Part shown: in pieces, positions 43,242 through 53,279 of the stretch | Numbering within the stretch: position 1 is the stretch's first letter | Layout of the letters: the number at the start of each line of letters is the position of its first letter | Assembly (NCBI RefSeq): GCF_002868735.1 | Contig: NZ_CP025611.1 | Location: forward strand, 2,859,001 to 2,923,000 | Source: Niveispirillum cyanobacteriorum | GTDB taxonomy: Bacteria; Pseudomonadota; Alphaproteobacteria; Azospirillales; Azospirillaceae | DNA length: 64,000 nt | Direction: 5' to 3' | Notes under the pieces: model-generated | Told to the model about the DNA's origin: nothing | Databases searched by the model: none | The model's input: only the letters and a program-made list of their open reading frames with translations | Translations under genes and position numbers: made by a program

Positions 43242-44528
43242 ATGAATCGCCAACCGAATGCACCGAAACGCGACTGGGTCCGGGTAAAACCGGGCGAGCG
43301 TTCGTCTGCCACTGCGATGAATGAAAAGCCTGAGTATGACGATCAGAAGCTGCTGACGCTGCTGCAAAGCGCCAAGCGCGAGGTGCAGGGGCTGCGCCTG
43401 ATCCATCTGCACATGTCGCTTCTGAAAGATAAGAGCCAGCTTGACCTGATCTCCATCAAGCGGGCCATGCAGGAAACCGCTGATCAGTCTGCCTATCTCC
43501 AGCTTTTCTCCCTGTCCAACGACGACGTCATCGTCTTGTACAAGGGCATCAAATTTTCCCTGATCTCCGACGTCTGTTCCAAGATCGAAAAGCTGATGCT
43601 GTCGCGCACCTCCATGGTGAAGCGCAATCCCTATGGGGAGGACAGCCTCTATTCCATCATGGAACTGTCGCTGAACTTCGTGAACGTGATCCGCTTCATC
43701 GAAGGTCTGGCGCGGGAGAACGGACCCGACGCCTCCAAGGCGGAGACGAAGCCGCCCATCACGCTGGAGGAACTGGGCAAGATCGAACGCGCCGTGCAGA
43801 TGTTCGACCTGTCGCCTTTCATGCTGAACCAGCCGGTGGTCGATATCACCAATGGTGAACAGAACCAGTTCGAATATTTCGAGCTGTATATCGCCATCAA
43901 GGCGTTGGAAGAGCGGCTGTCGCCCAATTACGACATCACCGCCAACAAGTGGCTGTTCAGCTATTTCACGGCCAATCTCGATAATTCGGTGCTTAAGGCG
44001 CTGAATTACGGTGTGGATTTCCTGCGCGGGCGGCGCATCGGGTTGAACCTGAACCTGTCCACCATCATGTCGGCCTCGTTCGTGAAGTTTGACGAACGCC
44101 TGACGGCGGACCTGCGCGGCAATGTGATCCTGGAGATCAACAAGGCCGATCTGGTGGAGAATATCGACACTTATAAGGAAGTGGTCGATTTCGCCTCTTC
44201 CAAGGGCTACCAGATCTGTATCGACGGGCTGAACGACTTCTGGGTCACGCATATGGACCTGGAATATATGGCCTGCGACTATGCCAAGATTTTCTGGACC
44301 GACGAAATGGACATGATGTCGGACCATGAGTTTGAGGTGTTTTCTGAGAAGATCCGCGCACAGAGCAATTGCCGGTTCATTCTGGCCCGCTGCGGGTCGG
44401 TATCGGGCCTGATGTTCGCGGAAAAGGCGGGCATCCAGATGGTGCAGGGCCGTATCGTTGACAATATCCTGCGCAAGGGCGTGCTGCTGCGCGACGCCAT
44501 CAAAAGCGCCAAGATGATGAATGATTGA
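43242..44528 (+). CDS. Degenerate EAL-like protein
   Basis: This 428-residue soluble protein has no signal peptide. The C-terminal half (about 215-425) has the spacing of an EAL phosphodiesterase domain, with segments such as GVDFLRGRRIGLNLNLSTIM, NVILEINKADLVE and ARCGSVSGLMFAEKAGIQMV, but the EAL triplet, the metal ligands and the catalytic lysine are not evident. The N-terminal half (about 30-200) is helical and unassigned. It may bind c-di-GMP or a partner without cutting. A second uncharacterised gene follows after 178 bases on the same strand. Confidence 0.6.
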   Translation: MNRQPNAPKRDWVRVKPGERSSATAMNEKPEYDDQKLLTLLQSAKREVQGLRLIHLHMSLLKDKSQLDLISIKRAMQETADQSAYLQLFSLSNDDVIVLYKGIKFSLISDVCSKIEKLMLSRTSMVKRNPYGEDSLYSIMELSLNFVNVIRFIEGLARENGPDASKAETKPPITLEELGKIERAVQMFDLSPFMLNQPVVDITNGEQNQFEYFELYIAIKALEERLSPNYDITANKWLFSYFTANLDNSVLKALNYGVDFLRGRRIGLNLNLSTIMSASFVKFDERLTADLRGNVILEINKADLVENIDTYKEVVDFASSKGYQICIDGLNDFWVTHMDLEYMACDYAKIFWTDEMDMMSDHEFEVFSEKIRAQSNCRFILARCGSVSGLMFAEKAGIQMVQGRIVDNILRKGVLLRDAIKSAKMMND

Positions 44529-44706
44529 TGGCAGTTGCCGGTCGTCTGTAACGCGGGCTGGCAAGGTTACAAGGGTCTGTCCATTTCCAATACGATACAT
44601 CCCGGAAATCCAGATAAGGGTTCGTCAACCCACCCTTTGGGTGATATGGTTCGTGTCGTAAAAGGGGACGGGCAGGCTATACTGGCCGTTGCAATGATCG
44701 CGGAAG

Positions 44707-45723
44707 ATGGGGACCGGGTCAGCCCGGATGGTTTCAGTGTCTGAAAGAAACGCGACAGAAGGCCAGGGCAAGGACCAGGGTGACCAGAAGGGCGACACCA
44801 GCACCCATTTCCTGTTCACCTCCAAGGTCTTTCAGCTTCCGGGCGGCTATTTTGCCTTATCCAAGGATAATAACGATCCCGTCTTCAATGTTCATCTTGG
44901 CGATGTCTGGGGGAAGATTCCGTTCCGCACCCTTCGCGAGAGTTTTCAGATCGAAGACAAGAGTGACGATGCACGTCTGCTGACCATCGTCGAGAAGGGG
45001 CTGAAATTCGTCAAGGAGATCCGTCCGGGCGACAGCATCCCGCGCGAACTGCTGGATGGTTCGGCGTCATGGCGGGTGGATGAACGTCACCTGACCATTG
45101 CCCGTGGCCGCTTGACGCTGCAGCTCGTCTCCTGGATCACGGGCCGTGAGTCCATGATCACCGACCGGTTCCAGTTGGAACAGATCGTGGAAGATCCGCA
45201 GACTAAACAGAAAGCGCAGGAAGCCTTTTCCAAGCTGGCCAAGCAATTCGGCCTGCCGGAAGATCGTAAGCAGGAGATGGTCGACAAGGTCGATTATCTG
45301 GCGCGCGAGCTGTCCTATATCGAGGCATTGCGCGACCGTTACAGCCATGTTCAGAAGATCATGTCGAAGCTGAACCAAGCCAGGCGCACCTTTAAGGGTG
45401 AAGGGCAGGTAGTGGCGGATGTTTCACGTATGCAGGCCCTGGCCAAGACACCCATCGCCAATTTCGACGATATCTTTGATCAGGTGGACGGGCAGACGGC
45501 CGAGGTGATGGCCATGCTGCGCACCTTCGACGCCCAAGTCGCCTTCATCCGCCGCATGCGTGACGAGTTGCACACCATGCTGATGGTGTGGGATGAAATG
45601 ATCGATATGTGGGATGGCAACGATATCGATAAGGAACCGGAAACCGAAAACCGGTTGAAGCGTACCTATCAGTTCCTGGCCAAGAACTTCCTGATCAGCA
45701 AGGTCTGGCAGCGCGGCGGCTGA
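44707..45723 (+). CDS. Conserved-looking protein of unknown function
   Basis: The 338-residue soluble protein has an N-terminal polar region (1-30), a possible beta-rich part (about 35-120: FLFTSKVFQLPGGYFALS) and a long helical C-terminal part (about 160-330) with heptad-like spacing (YLARELSYIEALRDRYSHVQ). It has no signal or membrane segment. The ATG at 44707 or 44728 could be the start. It follows the degenerate EAL-like gene and is followed by a good terminator. I do not recognise the family and assign no function. Confidence 0.55.
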   Translation: MGTGSARMVSVSERNATEGQGKDQGDQKGDTSTHFLFTSKVFQLPGGYFALSKDNNDPVFNVHLGDVWGKIPFRTLRESFQIEDKSDDARLLTIVEKGLKFVKEIRPGDSIPRELLDGSASWRVDERHLTIARGRLTLQLVSWITGRESMITDRFQLEQIVEDPQTKQKAQEAFSKLAKQFGLPEDRKQEMVDKVDYLARELSYIEALRDRYSHVQKIMSKLNQARRTFKGEGQVVADVSRMQALAKTPIANFDDIFDQVDGQTAEVMAMLRTFDAQVAFIRRMRDELHTMLMVWDEMIDMWDGNDIDKEPETENRLKRTYQFLAKNFLISKVWQRGG

Positions 45724-45764
45724 GAGCCTGTGGCCCAATCCGATACCCTGATATCTCCGCACAC

Positions 45765-45788
45765 AAGGGCGCCACCGGCGCCCTTTTT
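45765..45788 (+). terminator. Rho-independent terminator after the unknown gene at 44707
   Basis: AAGGGCGCC (45765-45773) pairs with GGCGCCCTT (45777-45785) around ACC, followed by TTTATTT. It is 42 bases after the stop codon. Confidence 0.85.
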
Positions 45789-45933
45789 ATTTACCTGAAT
45801 TTAGTGGGGAATAGGCAGCGCCCAGCCCGATGGATACAGGATAGGACCTGACCGGTCCGGGCACTTCTGCGCGACCGGGCGCGCCGCCTCTGGCGGCACA
45901 CCCACCAGATATCCGGAAAAGCACTGCTTAAGT

Positions 45934-46006
45934 AACTGATATTAATCAGTTAATCAATATTTCACACATTTTAACAATGAAAATTCGCTGTTGATTTTTA
46001 ATCAAC
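45934..46006. promoter_or_regulatory. Two AT-rich palindromes upstream of the sulfate transporter operon
   Basis: AACTGAT-ATTA-ATCAGTT (45934-45951) and GTTGATT-TTT-AATCAAC (45990-46006) are perfect 7-bp inverted repeats, 39 bases apart from start of one spacer to the next arm, in a strongly AT-rich stretch of an otherwise GC-rich region. A TTGACA lies at 46032-46037 with a weak TACAAA 15 bases later. They look like operators of the sulfate operon (a CysB-like regulator is possible), but no regulator gene is next to them. Confidence 0.45.
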
Positions 46007-46192
46007 ATCATTCGTACGTTAAAAATCCGTATTGACAGCACATCAAGGCGGGTACAAAGTCCATTTTACCGATAGGGATTAACCCGACGGTCGCGGCAAT
46101 TTGATCGCGCAGCTTGCGCCGCGTCACCAAACGCTAAAGCGCCACGAACCATGCTTCGTGGCAGCCGCCTGATGGATGAAGGAGTTTCCGCG

Positions 46193-47200
46193 ATGAAATG
46201 GTTCAAGCGTGTCGCCATCACCACCGCCGCCCTGGTTGGCCTGGCCGTGTCGCCCGTGTGGGGCAGTGGGCAGATCCTGAACGTCTCCTACGACCCGACC
46301 CGCGAACTCTATAAGGAGTTCAATGCAGCCTTTGCCAAGCATTGGAAGGCGACCACGGGCGAGGATATCGAGATCAAGGCCTCGCATGGTGGCTCCGGCA
46401 AGCAGGCGCGCTCCGTCATTGACGGGCTGGACGCCGATGTCGTGACCCTGGCGCTGGCGTCTGACATTGATGCGATCGCCGAGAATACGGACCTGCTGTC
46501 CAAGCAGTGGCAGGCCAAGCTGCCCTATAATTCAACACCCTATACCAGCACGATCGTCTTCCTGGTCCGCAAGGGCAATCCCAAGGCCATCAAGGACTGG
46601 GATGATCTGGTGAAGCCGGGCATCCAGGTGATCACGCCGAACCCGAAGACCTCGGGCGGGGCGCGCTGGAACTATCTGGCGGCCTGGGGCTATGCGGCGG
46701 ATAAGGCCGGTGGCAGCGACGCGGCGGGCAAGGAATTCGTGGCCAAGCTGTTCAAGAATGTGCCGGTTCTGGATACCGGTGCCCGTGGCTCCACCACCAC
46801 CTTCGTGCAGCGTGGCATTGGCGATGTGCTGCTGGCCTGGGAAAATGAAGCGTTCCTGGCCATCAACGAACTGGGCGCCGATAAGCTGGAGATCGTGGTC
46901 CCCTCCGTCTCCATCCTGGCTGAACCGCCGGTCGCCGTCCTGGACAAGAATGTGGACCGCAAGGGCACCCGCAAGGTGGCCGAGGCCTATCTGACCTATC
47001 TCTACACCCCGGAAGGGCAGGAGATTGCGGCCAAGAACTATTACCGTCCGCGTCTGCCGGCCCTGGCACAGAAATATGCGACGCAGTTCCCCAACATCAA
47101 ACTGTTCGACATCACCAAGTTCGGTGGCTGGGCCACGGCCCAGAAGACGCACTTCGCCGATGGCGGTGTGTTTGACGAGATTTACAAGCCCGGTCAGTAA
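46193..47200 (+). CDS. sbp: Sulfate-binding protein
   Basis: The 335-residue periplasmic binding protein has a signal peptide (1-25, ending VWGSG) and the sulfate/thiosulfate-binding family pattern: [19 protein letters not shown], then [13 protein letters not shown] and [18 protein letters not shown], with [18 protein letters not shown] forming the anion site. It delivers sulfate to CysTW. The ATG at 46193 is preceded by GAAGGAG; a long leader with two AT-rich palindromes lies upstream. Sbp rather than CysP is chosen on overall pattern; no cysP is adjacent. Confidence 0.9.
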   Translation: MKWFKRVAITTAALVGLAVSPVWGSGQILNVSYDPTRELYKEFNAAFAKHWKATTGEDIEIKASHGGSGKQARSVIDGLDADVVTLALASDIDAIAENTDLLSKQWQAKLPYNSTPYTSTIVFLVRKGNPKAIKDWDDLVKPGIQVITPNPKTSGGARWNYLAAWGYAADKAGGSDAAGKEFVAKLFKNVPVLDTGARGSTTTFVQRGIGDVLLAWENEAFLAINELGADKLEIVVPSVSILAEPPVAVLDKNVDRKGTRKVAEAYLTYLYTPEGQEIAAKNYYRPRLPALAQKYATQFPNIKLFDITKFGGWATAQKTHFADGGVFDEIYKPGQ

Positions 47201-47395
47201 TAAAGCCGTTAACCACTGCACCCTTTGTGGTGGTGGCAAACCAGACTAGTCTGACCCCCAGCCATCCCCGCCGGACCCGAAAGGAGCGGCGGGGCATGCG
47301 CGTCAAAACCGGGGGGTGGTTATGGACAGGAATTTCGCCTTGCCTTCATTGCCTTCCCTTCGCCGCCCGGCGGGTGTCGCCCCTGGGGGCGCATC

Positions 47396-48250
47396 ATGAG
47401 CGGTTCTTCGGGCTTCTCGCTGTTCAAACGGCGCAACCGCTCCATCATTCCCGGTTTCGGCCTGACGCTGGGCATCACGCTGACCCATCTGACCCTGATC
47501 GTGCTGATCCCACTGGCGGCCCTGATGATCCGCCCGTGGGATATTGGCCTGTCCGGCTTCTGGCATCAGGTGACCGAACCCCGTGTGCTGGCCGCCCTGC
47601 GTCTGTCCTTCGGGGCGGCCTTTGTTGCGGCGGCCATCAATGCCGTGTTCGGGCTGGCCGTCGCCTGGATGCTGGTGCGTTATGATTTCTGGGGCAAGCG
47701 GGTGGTGGACGCCATTGTCGATCTGCCCTTCGCCCTGCCCACGGCGGTGGCCGGCATCGCCCTGACCTCGCTCTACGCCCCTAATGGCTGGGTGGGGCAG
47801 TATCTGGACCCGCTGGGCATCAAGGTTGCCTATACGCCGCTGGGCGTGGTGGTGGCGCTGACCTTTATCGGCCTGCCCTTTGTGGTGCGTACGGTGCAGC
47901 CGGTGCTGGAGGAACTGGATACGGAACTGGAGGAGGCGGCGGCCTGTCTGGGCGCCACGCGGTTCGAAACCTTCATCCGCGTTATCTTCCCCGTGATCTT
48001 CCCGGCGCTGCTGACCGGTTTCGCGCTGGCCCTGGCGCGGGCCGTGGGGGAATACGGGTCGGTGATCTTCATCGCCGGCAACATGCCGATGGTGTCGGAA
48101 ATCGCGCCGCTGCTGATCGTGATCAAGCTGGAACAGTTTAATTATGCGGGTGCCGCGTCGGTCGGCATCGCCATGCTGATCCTGTCCTTCATCATGCTGC
48201 TGGTGATCAATCTGTTGCAGCGCTGGTCGCGCCGCTGGGCGGGGGTGTGA
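47396..48250 (+). CDS. cysT: Sulfate ABC transporter permease CysT (CysU)
   Basis: The 284-residue permease has six membrane helices and the ABC-importer EAA loop ([20 protein letters not shown]). It is the first of two permeases, with the sequence [20 protein letters not shown] typical of CysT. Its ATG is 195 bases after sbp, and a GC-rich inverted repeat (CCCCGCCG / CGGCGGGG, about 47267-47296) in the gap may allow extra Sbp to be made. cysW begins two bases after its stop. Confidence 0.92.
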   Translation: MSGSSGFSLFKRRNRSIIPGFGLTLGITLTHLTLIVLIPLAALMIRPWDIGLSGFWHQVTEPRVLAALRLSFGAAFVAAAINAVFGLAVAWMLVRYDFWGKRVVDAIVDLPFALPTAVAGIALTSLYAPNGWVGQYLDPLGIKVAYTPLGVVVALTFIGLPFVVRTVQPVLEELDTELEEAAACLGATRFETFIRVIFPVIFPALLTGFALALARAVGEYGSVIFIAGNMPMVSEIAPLLIVIKLEQFNYAGAASVGIAMLILSFIMLLVINLLQRWSRRWAGV

Positions 48251-48251
48251 G

Positions 48252-49115
48252 ATGAGCGGACATGCCCCCAAATCCCGCGTGACGGTGGCCGAACCCGGCT
48301 GGGTCAAGGCGCTGATCATGCTGGCAGGCCTGGGTTTCCTGGCCTTCTTCATCCTGCTGCCGCTGGCGGCTGTGTTTACGGAAGCGCTGCGCCGGGGCCT
48401 GGGTGCCTACTTTGAGGCGCTGGTGGAGCCGGACGCGCTGGCTGCCATCAAGCTGACCCTGTTGGTCGCGGTCATCGCCGTGCCCGTGAATGTGGTCTTC
48501 GGCGTCGCTGCTGCCTGGGCCATTGCCAAGCATAAGTTTCCGGGCAAATCCCTGCTGCTGACCCTGATCGACCTGCCTTTCTCGGTCAGTCCTGTGATTT
48601 CGGGTCTGGTCTATGTGCTGCTGTTCGGCGCGCATGGCCTGATGGGGCCGTTCTTGCGCGAACATGGCATCCAGATCGTGTTTGCGGTGCCGGGCCTGGT
48701 GCTGGCCACCATGTTTATCACCTTCCCCTTTGTGGCCCGCGAACTGATCCCCCTGATGCAGGCGCAGGGCGTGGATGAGGAAGAGGCGGCGATCACGCTG
48801 GGGGCCAGCGGCTGGCAGACCTTCCGCCGCGTGACCCTGCCCAATATCCGCTGGGGCCTGCTTTATGGTGTGTTGCTGTGTAATGCCCGCGCCATGGGGG
48901 AATTCGGGGCCGTGTCGGTCGTGTCCGGCCACATCCGGGGGGAGACCAACACCATGCCCCTGCATGTGGAGATCCTCTACAACGAGTATAATTTCGTGGC
49001 CGCCTTCGCGGTCGCCTCGCTGCTGGCCATCCTGGCCCTGGTGACGCTGGTCGCCAAATCGCTGCTGGAATGGCGCCACGGCGCCGAACTGGCCGCCACC
49101 GCCCGCCGCCATTGA
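48252..49115 (+). CDS. cysW: Sulfate ABC transporter permease CysW
   Basis: The 287-residue permease is the partner of CysT. It has six membrane helices and the EAA loop [20 protein letters not shown], with [20 protein letters not shown] of the CysW clade. The ATG at 48252 follows the cysT stop almost directly; cysA follows after 13 bases. Confidence 0.92.
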   Translation: MSGHAPKSRVTVAEPGWVKALIMLAGLGFLAFFILLPLAAVFTEALRRGLGAYFEALVEPDALAAIKLTLLVAVIAVPVNVVFGVAAAWAIAKHKFPGKSLLLTLIDLPFSVSPVISGLVYVLLFGAHGLMGPFLREHGIQIVFAVPGLVLATMFITFPFVARELIPLMQAQGVDEEEAAITLGASGWQTFRRVTLPNIRWGLLYGVLLCNARAMGEFGAVSVVSGHIRGETNTMPLHVEILYNEYNFVAAFAVASLLAILALVTLVAKSLLEWRHGAELAATARRH

Positions 49116-49128
49116 TGGGAACGGACGC

Positions 49129-50172
49129 ATGAGCATCAATATCAAGAATCTGACCAAGCGTTTCGGCGGCTTTGCGGCTGTGGACGGAATCGACCTGGAC
49201 ATTCAGTCCGGCGAACTGATGGCCCTGCTGGGCCCGTCGGGATCGGGCAAGACGACCCTGCTGCGCATGATCGGCGGGCTGGATTTTGCCGATGAGGGCA
49301 CCCTGCTGATCGAGGGGGAGGATGCGACGGTGTCGGAGCCGCACGCGCGGCGCGTCGGCTTCGTGTTCCAGCATTACGCCCTGTTCCGGCATATGAGCGT
49401 GTTTGAGAATGTGGCCTTCGGTCTGCGTGTCTCCCGCCGCAAGCCCAAGATTTCTGACGCCGACATCCGCACCCGCGTCATGAACCTGTTGGAACTGGTG
49501 CAGTTAGCCCCCCTGTCGGGCCGCTATCCCAACCAGCTGTCGGGCGGGCAGCGGCAGCGTGTGGCGCTGGCCCGCGCGCTGGCCACCGAACCGCGTGTGC
49601 TGCTGCTGGATGAGCCGTTTGGCGCGCTGGACGCCAAGGTGCGCAAGGAGCTGCGCCGCTGGCTGCGTGACATCCATAAGGGCATGGGCGTGACGACGGT
49701 ATTCGTGACCCATGACCAGGAGGAAGCGCTGGAACTGGCCGACCGCGTCGCCATCCTGAACAAGGGACGCATCGAACAGGTGGGGACCCCGGCAGAGGTC
49801 TATGACAACCCGGCCTCGGCCTTTGTCTGTGACTTCCTGGGCGGCGGCACGCGGCTAGATTGTGTGGTGGCAGACGGGGCGGCGGTCATCGCCGGGGCGC
49901 GGGTGCCGGTCGTCAATCAATTGCCACCGGCGGGGCCGGCCACAGCCTATATCCGCGCCCATGATATTGATCTGGCAGAGGTGGGGGAGGCAGGAACCCT
50001 GTCCGCCACCATCCGCCTGATCCAGCCCGTGGGGCCGCAGCTGCGCCTGGATCTGAACCTGGATGGCAAGGTGGTGGAAGCGGTCCTGGACCGCCATGCC
50101 ACTACTACCGCGCTGACACCGGGCCAGACGGTCGCGCTGCGTCTGCGCCGGGCCAATGTTTATGCGGGGTAA
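49129..50172 (+). CDS. cysA: Sulfate ABC transporter ATP-binding protein CysA
   Basis: The 347-residue ATPase has Walker [14 protein letters not shown], signature LSGGQRQR, Walker [13 protein letters not shown], and the C-terminal TOBE-type regulatory region (about 240-345, [12 protein letters not shown]...). It powers sulfate or thiosulfate import by CysTW. It ends the operon; a 13-bp hairpin and a convergent TonB receptor gene follow. Confidence 0.95.
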   Translation: MSINIKNLTKRFGGFAAVDGIDLDIQSGELMALLGPSGSGKTTLLRMIGGLDFADEGTLLIEGEDATVSEPHARRVGFVFQHYALFRHMSVFENVAFGLRVSRRKPKISDADIRTRVMNLLELVQLAPLSGRYPNQLSGGQRQRVALARALATEPRVLLLDEPFGALDAKVRKELRRWLRDIHKGMGVTTVFVTHDQEEALELADRVAILNKGRIEQVGTPAEVYDNPASAFVCDFLGGGTRLDCVVADGAAVIAGARVPVVNQLPPAGPATAYIRAHDIDLAEVGEAGTLSATIRLIQPVGPQLRLDLNLDGKVVEAVLDRHATTTALTPGQTVALRLRRANVYAG

Positions 50173-50174
50173 AT

Positions 50175-50206
50175 TCAGCGGCGGCCCCGTTCCGGGCCGC
50201 CGCTGA
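50175..50206. terminator. Bidirectional hairpin between cysA and the TonB receptor gene
   Basis: A perfect 13-bp stem TCAGCGGCGGCCC (50175-50187) and GGGCCGCCGCTGA (50194-50206) with a six-base loop lies between the convergent stops at 50172 and 50213. No T-run follows on either strand, so termination would rely on the strong stem. Confidence 0.65.
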
Positions 50207-50212
50207 TCCTCA

Positions 50213-52432
50213 TCAGAACTTCGACGAGACAGAGACGCCGACGGTGCGCGGGTCGCTCACCACCGGGGCCATGAAGTTCTCGATCACGCCCTTCACGTTC
50301 TGTTCGTCCGTGATGTTGCGGGCGAAGACGGCGACTTCATACTTGTCGTCCGGGGCCTTGTAGCCCAGGCGCAGACCGCCCTCGAAATCACCCTTGCTGT
50401 AGAATTCAGCCGATTCGTACAGCACGAAGTTGGTCTTGCCCGTTACGCTCCAGTCGGTGAAGGCAAACAGGGTGCCGCCATCGGCCAGCGGGAAATCATA
50501 CCGCGCCGTGAAGTTCAGGATATATTCCGGCGCGTTGGGGAACGGGTTGCCGTCGATCAGGGCGCGGCCGCTGACCAGCGGATCCTTCACCGTGCAGACG
50601 GTGATGGGGGCGCAGACGCTGGATGTCACGGTCTTGTCCTTGATCTCGGTGTCCGTGTAGGTCACGCCGGCGGTCAGGGTCAGATCGCGCGTCACCTGCA
50701 ATTCGGCGTCCAGTTCGAAGCCCTTGGCCTCGCCCTTGTTGCCATTGAACAGGCGGGCGGTGCCATTGGCGTCGAACGCCGTCAACTGGATATCGTTGAC
50801 CGTGTAGGTATAGACGGCACCGTTCAGACGCAGCTTGTCATTCAGCAGCGTGCTTTTCACGCCCGCCTCATAGGAGATGATGGTCTCCGAGGTAGCGGTG
50901 GTCGGCGGGCCGTTGAAGGACACGGTACGGCCCTGGATGGTGGGGCCACGGAAGCCGCGGGCGACGCGGGCGAAAACGGCGGCATCGTCGGTGACGTTGT
51001 AGAACAGGCTGGCATCCCAGCTCACCTCGTCATCCTTCAGACGGACATAACGGGTGCCGGTATAGGCCGTCTGTACCTGGTTGCTGCCATTCTCGATGGA
51101 ACGGAAGGTGCCGGCGGTCAGCGCCTTCAGCACGTTCATCTTCTTGTCGTCTTCGGTGTAGCGCACGCCACCCGTCAGCTTCAGGTCCTCGGTCAACTGG
51201 TAACCGGCCTGACCGAACAGCGCCCAGCTTTCATTGCGGTTGCGCAGGGTGACAAAGCCGCTGGCCCCGCCGGTTTCAAAGAAACGGTAGGGGCGGAACG
51301 AGAATTGTTCGTCGGAATTGAAATAGAAGCCGCCGACCTGCCAGTTCAGGGGGCCATCGGTGTCGCTGGCCAGACGCACTTCCTGCGTCCACTGATCCAG
51401 GTCATCGATGTTGCCCTGGCTTTCGGCGGCGTTCAGGGGCAGGCCGTCCGTGTCGCCACGGGAATAGCCGTCCGTCGTCTCATAGGCCGTGATCGAGGTC
51501 AGGGTGATGGCACCCAGATCATGGTCGATCTTCAGCGACGAGCCCCAGCCATCATATTCCTGGTTGTTATTATCGCCGTCATTATAGGCGACGGTGCGCT
51601 TGCGATAATTGCCGTTCAGCTTGTTCGAACCCTTGGTCAGGGCATTGCCCCGGAACAGGGACGAGGTGCCGTCCAGATCACGGCCATGGATGTTCAGCAG
51701 GGCGCTGGTGTCATCGGACGGGGTCAGCAGGAACTGCAGGCGTGCGGCCACATCCTGATAGCCGCCCAGGTCGCGGCCCGTGGTGGCGTTACGGACATAA
51801 TCGTCGCGGCGCTGATACATCACCGAGGCGCGGGCCGACAGCTTGTCCTCCACCAGCGCGCCGCCGAAACCGGCATCCATGGTCAGGGTGTTGTAGGTGC
51901 CCAGCGACAGGGTGGCGCGGCCGGACGTATCCTGGCTGGGCGCGATGCTGTCGAACTTCACGATGCCGGCGGTGGTGTTGCGGCCGAACAGCGTGCCCTG
52001 AGGACCGCGCAGCACTTCCACCTGACGCACGTCGAACAGCGGGCTGCTTTTCAGCACCACATTCTCCATCACCACCTCATCGATGACGACGGAAACCGGC
52101 TGCGAGGCGCCCAGGTAGAAATCGTTATTGCCCAGGCCACGGATATAGAAGCGCGGGAAGATGCGGCCCGTGGAGGTTTCGGCGTACAGGCCCGGCACCT
52201 TGGCGGACAGAGCCAGGATGTCGGCACCGCCGGCCAGCAGATCGCGCAAGCCCTCGCCCGAAATCGCGGCGACGGACATCGGCACTTCCTGCAGGTTCTC
52301 GGCCCGGCGCTGCGCCGTCACGATGATCTCTTCCAGCGTGTCGGTGCTGGTCTGGGCCAGGGCGGCCATCGGCGTGGCCAGCGTGACGGCGGAAAGGCCC
52401 GCCAGCAGGGCGTGCTTCAAGGTGGACTGCAT
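50213..52432 (-). CDS. TonB-dependent outer-membrane receptor
   Basis: The 739-residue receptor has a signal peptide (1-26, ending ALA), a TonB-box-like LEEIIVTAQRRAENLQEVP, a plug with VEVLRGPQGTLFGRNTTAGI and a beta-barrel ending VSVSSKF. The plug resembles the many orphan receptors of sphingomonads and caulobacters. The gene converges on the sulfate operon; a sulfate ester or sulfonate ligand is only a guess from that. About 300 bases without genes lie upstream. Confidence 0.9.
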   Translation of the reverse strand: MQSTLKHALLAGLSAVTLATPMAALAQTSTDTLEEIIVTAQRRAENLQEVPMSVAAISGEGLRDLLAGGADILALSAKVPGLYAETSTGRIFPRFYIRGLGNNDFYLGASQPVSVVIDEVVMENVVLKSSPLFDVRQVEVLRGPQGTLFGRNTTAGIVKFDSIAPSQDTSGRATLSLGTYNTLTMDAGFGGALVEDKLSARASVMYQRRDDYVRNATTGRDLGGYQDVAARLQFLLTPSDDTSALLNIHGRDLDGTSSLFRGNALTKGSNKLNGNYRKRTVAYNDGDNNNQEYDGWGSSLKIDHDLGAITLTSITAYETTDGYSRGDTDGLPLNAAESQGNIDDLDQWTQEVRLASDTDGPLNWQVGGFYFNSDEQFSFRPYRFFETGGASGFVTLRNRNESWALFGQAGYQLTEDLKLTGGVRYTEDDKKMNVLKALTAGTFRSIENGSNQVQTAYTGTRYVRLKDDEVSWDASLFYNVTDDAAVFARVARGFRGPTIQGRTVSFNGPPTTATSETIISYEAGVKSTLLNDKLRLNGAVYTYTVNDIQLTAFDANGTARLFNGNKGEAKGFELDAELQVTRDLTLTAGVTYTDTEIKDKTVTSSVCAPITVCTVKDPLVSGRALIDGNPFPNAPEYILNFTARYDFPLADGGTLFAFTDWSVTGKTNFVLYESAEFYSKGDFEGGLRLGYKAPDDKYEVAVFARNITDEQNVKGVIENFMAPVVSDPRTVGVSVSSKF

Positions 52433-52734
52433 GATCCGTTCTACTCTCTCTCACAATGTCTCGATCAACGCAGGGGCCGGGCTGTATCCCCATCCCGGTT
52501 CCGCGTGATCGCGCAGTGATAGAGCGAACGTCAGAGAGGTGAACGGTCGTTGCGATGAAAGTTCCGTGAAGTCCGGCCTGGACCCATGCCATTCCCTAGG
52601 CGCCGCCTGCATTTCGCAACTGCGTAATGAAACCCCTGCAGGGCCGTTGTGCGGTGCGGTAATATGTTGAAACGGCGATAAGTGTCTGACGCCAGTCACT
52701 TGCCCACAGGGCGGCAGCGACTCGTGGCCGTGTT
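52433..52734. other. Gene-free upstream region of the TonB receptor
   Basis: The interval contains the receptor's ribosome site and promoter region on the minus strand and the end of the PilZ gene's leader. I see no reading frame with coding character, no clear promoter pair and no strong hairpin. Confidence 0.4.
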
Positions 52735-53187
52735 TCAGTCGAACCGCAGGCGGACCTGACCGGGGTCCAGGGCCACGATAAGGGCGGGGCGGTCCTCCAC
52801 CCACCCGCGCACCGAAAACACGCCCTGCATGCCAATCTCCAGCCCGTCCGGGCCAGCACAGGCAAAACAAGCACCGGTGCGCGACAGGTTGACGGTTTCG
52901 CCCCGGATCACGCGACCATCCAGGGTCAGCAAGGCCGTGCTGCGCACAGGCACGCGGGGGAAACGGCGGCGGTCGCCCGCGGGGCGCTTGGCGCGCGTGG
53001 TGGGGGCGGGTTCATCATCGCGATGTGCCAGCCATTCGGCCATATCCACCCAGCGCTGGCTTTCATCAGGGTCATCGGTGTTCAACGCCGCCTGCCAGCA
53101 GGCGATCAGCTTGGCGTTCAACACCTCATCCGGGATCGGGCCGGTGCCATCGGCCGTCGTCGCCGGTTCCATCGTTGCCACCTGCAT
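52735..53187 (-). CDS. PilZ-domain protein
   Basis: The 150-residue protein has a C-terminal PilZ domain (about 68-150) with the c-di-GMP motifs RRRFPRVPV (RxxxR) and NLSRTGACF (an NxSxxG version of D/NxSxxG). The N-terminal 65 residues are helical and unassigned. It is likely a c-di-GMP effector. The ATG at 53187 is preceded by GGGACAG; the frame is open upstream but the sequence there does not look coding. It lies just past the end of the ybbP gene. Confidence 0.82.
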   Translation of the reverse strand: MQVATMEPATTADGTGPIPDEVLNAKLIACWQAALNTDDPDESQRWVDMAEWLAHRDDEPAPTTRAKRPAGDRRRFPRVPVRSTALLTLDGRVIRGETVNLSRTGACFACAGPDGLEIGMQGVFSVRGWVEDRPALIVALDPGQVRLRFD

Positions 53188-53279
53188 CGCTGTCCCATCC
53201 GGTGCCAAACGGCTTCCCACGCCTATCACGCGTGGGAAGCCTTTCCTTGTATATCTACAACAGACAGGCGTAGTTGTCG

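Noticed and set aside
43164-44600. A 478-codon frame antisense to the degenerate EAL-like gene
   Set aside because: The plus-strand gene has a ribosome site, sensible start and domain-like sequence; the antisense frame has none.
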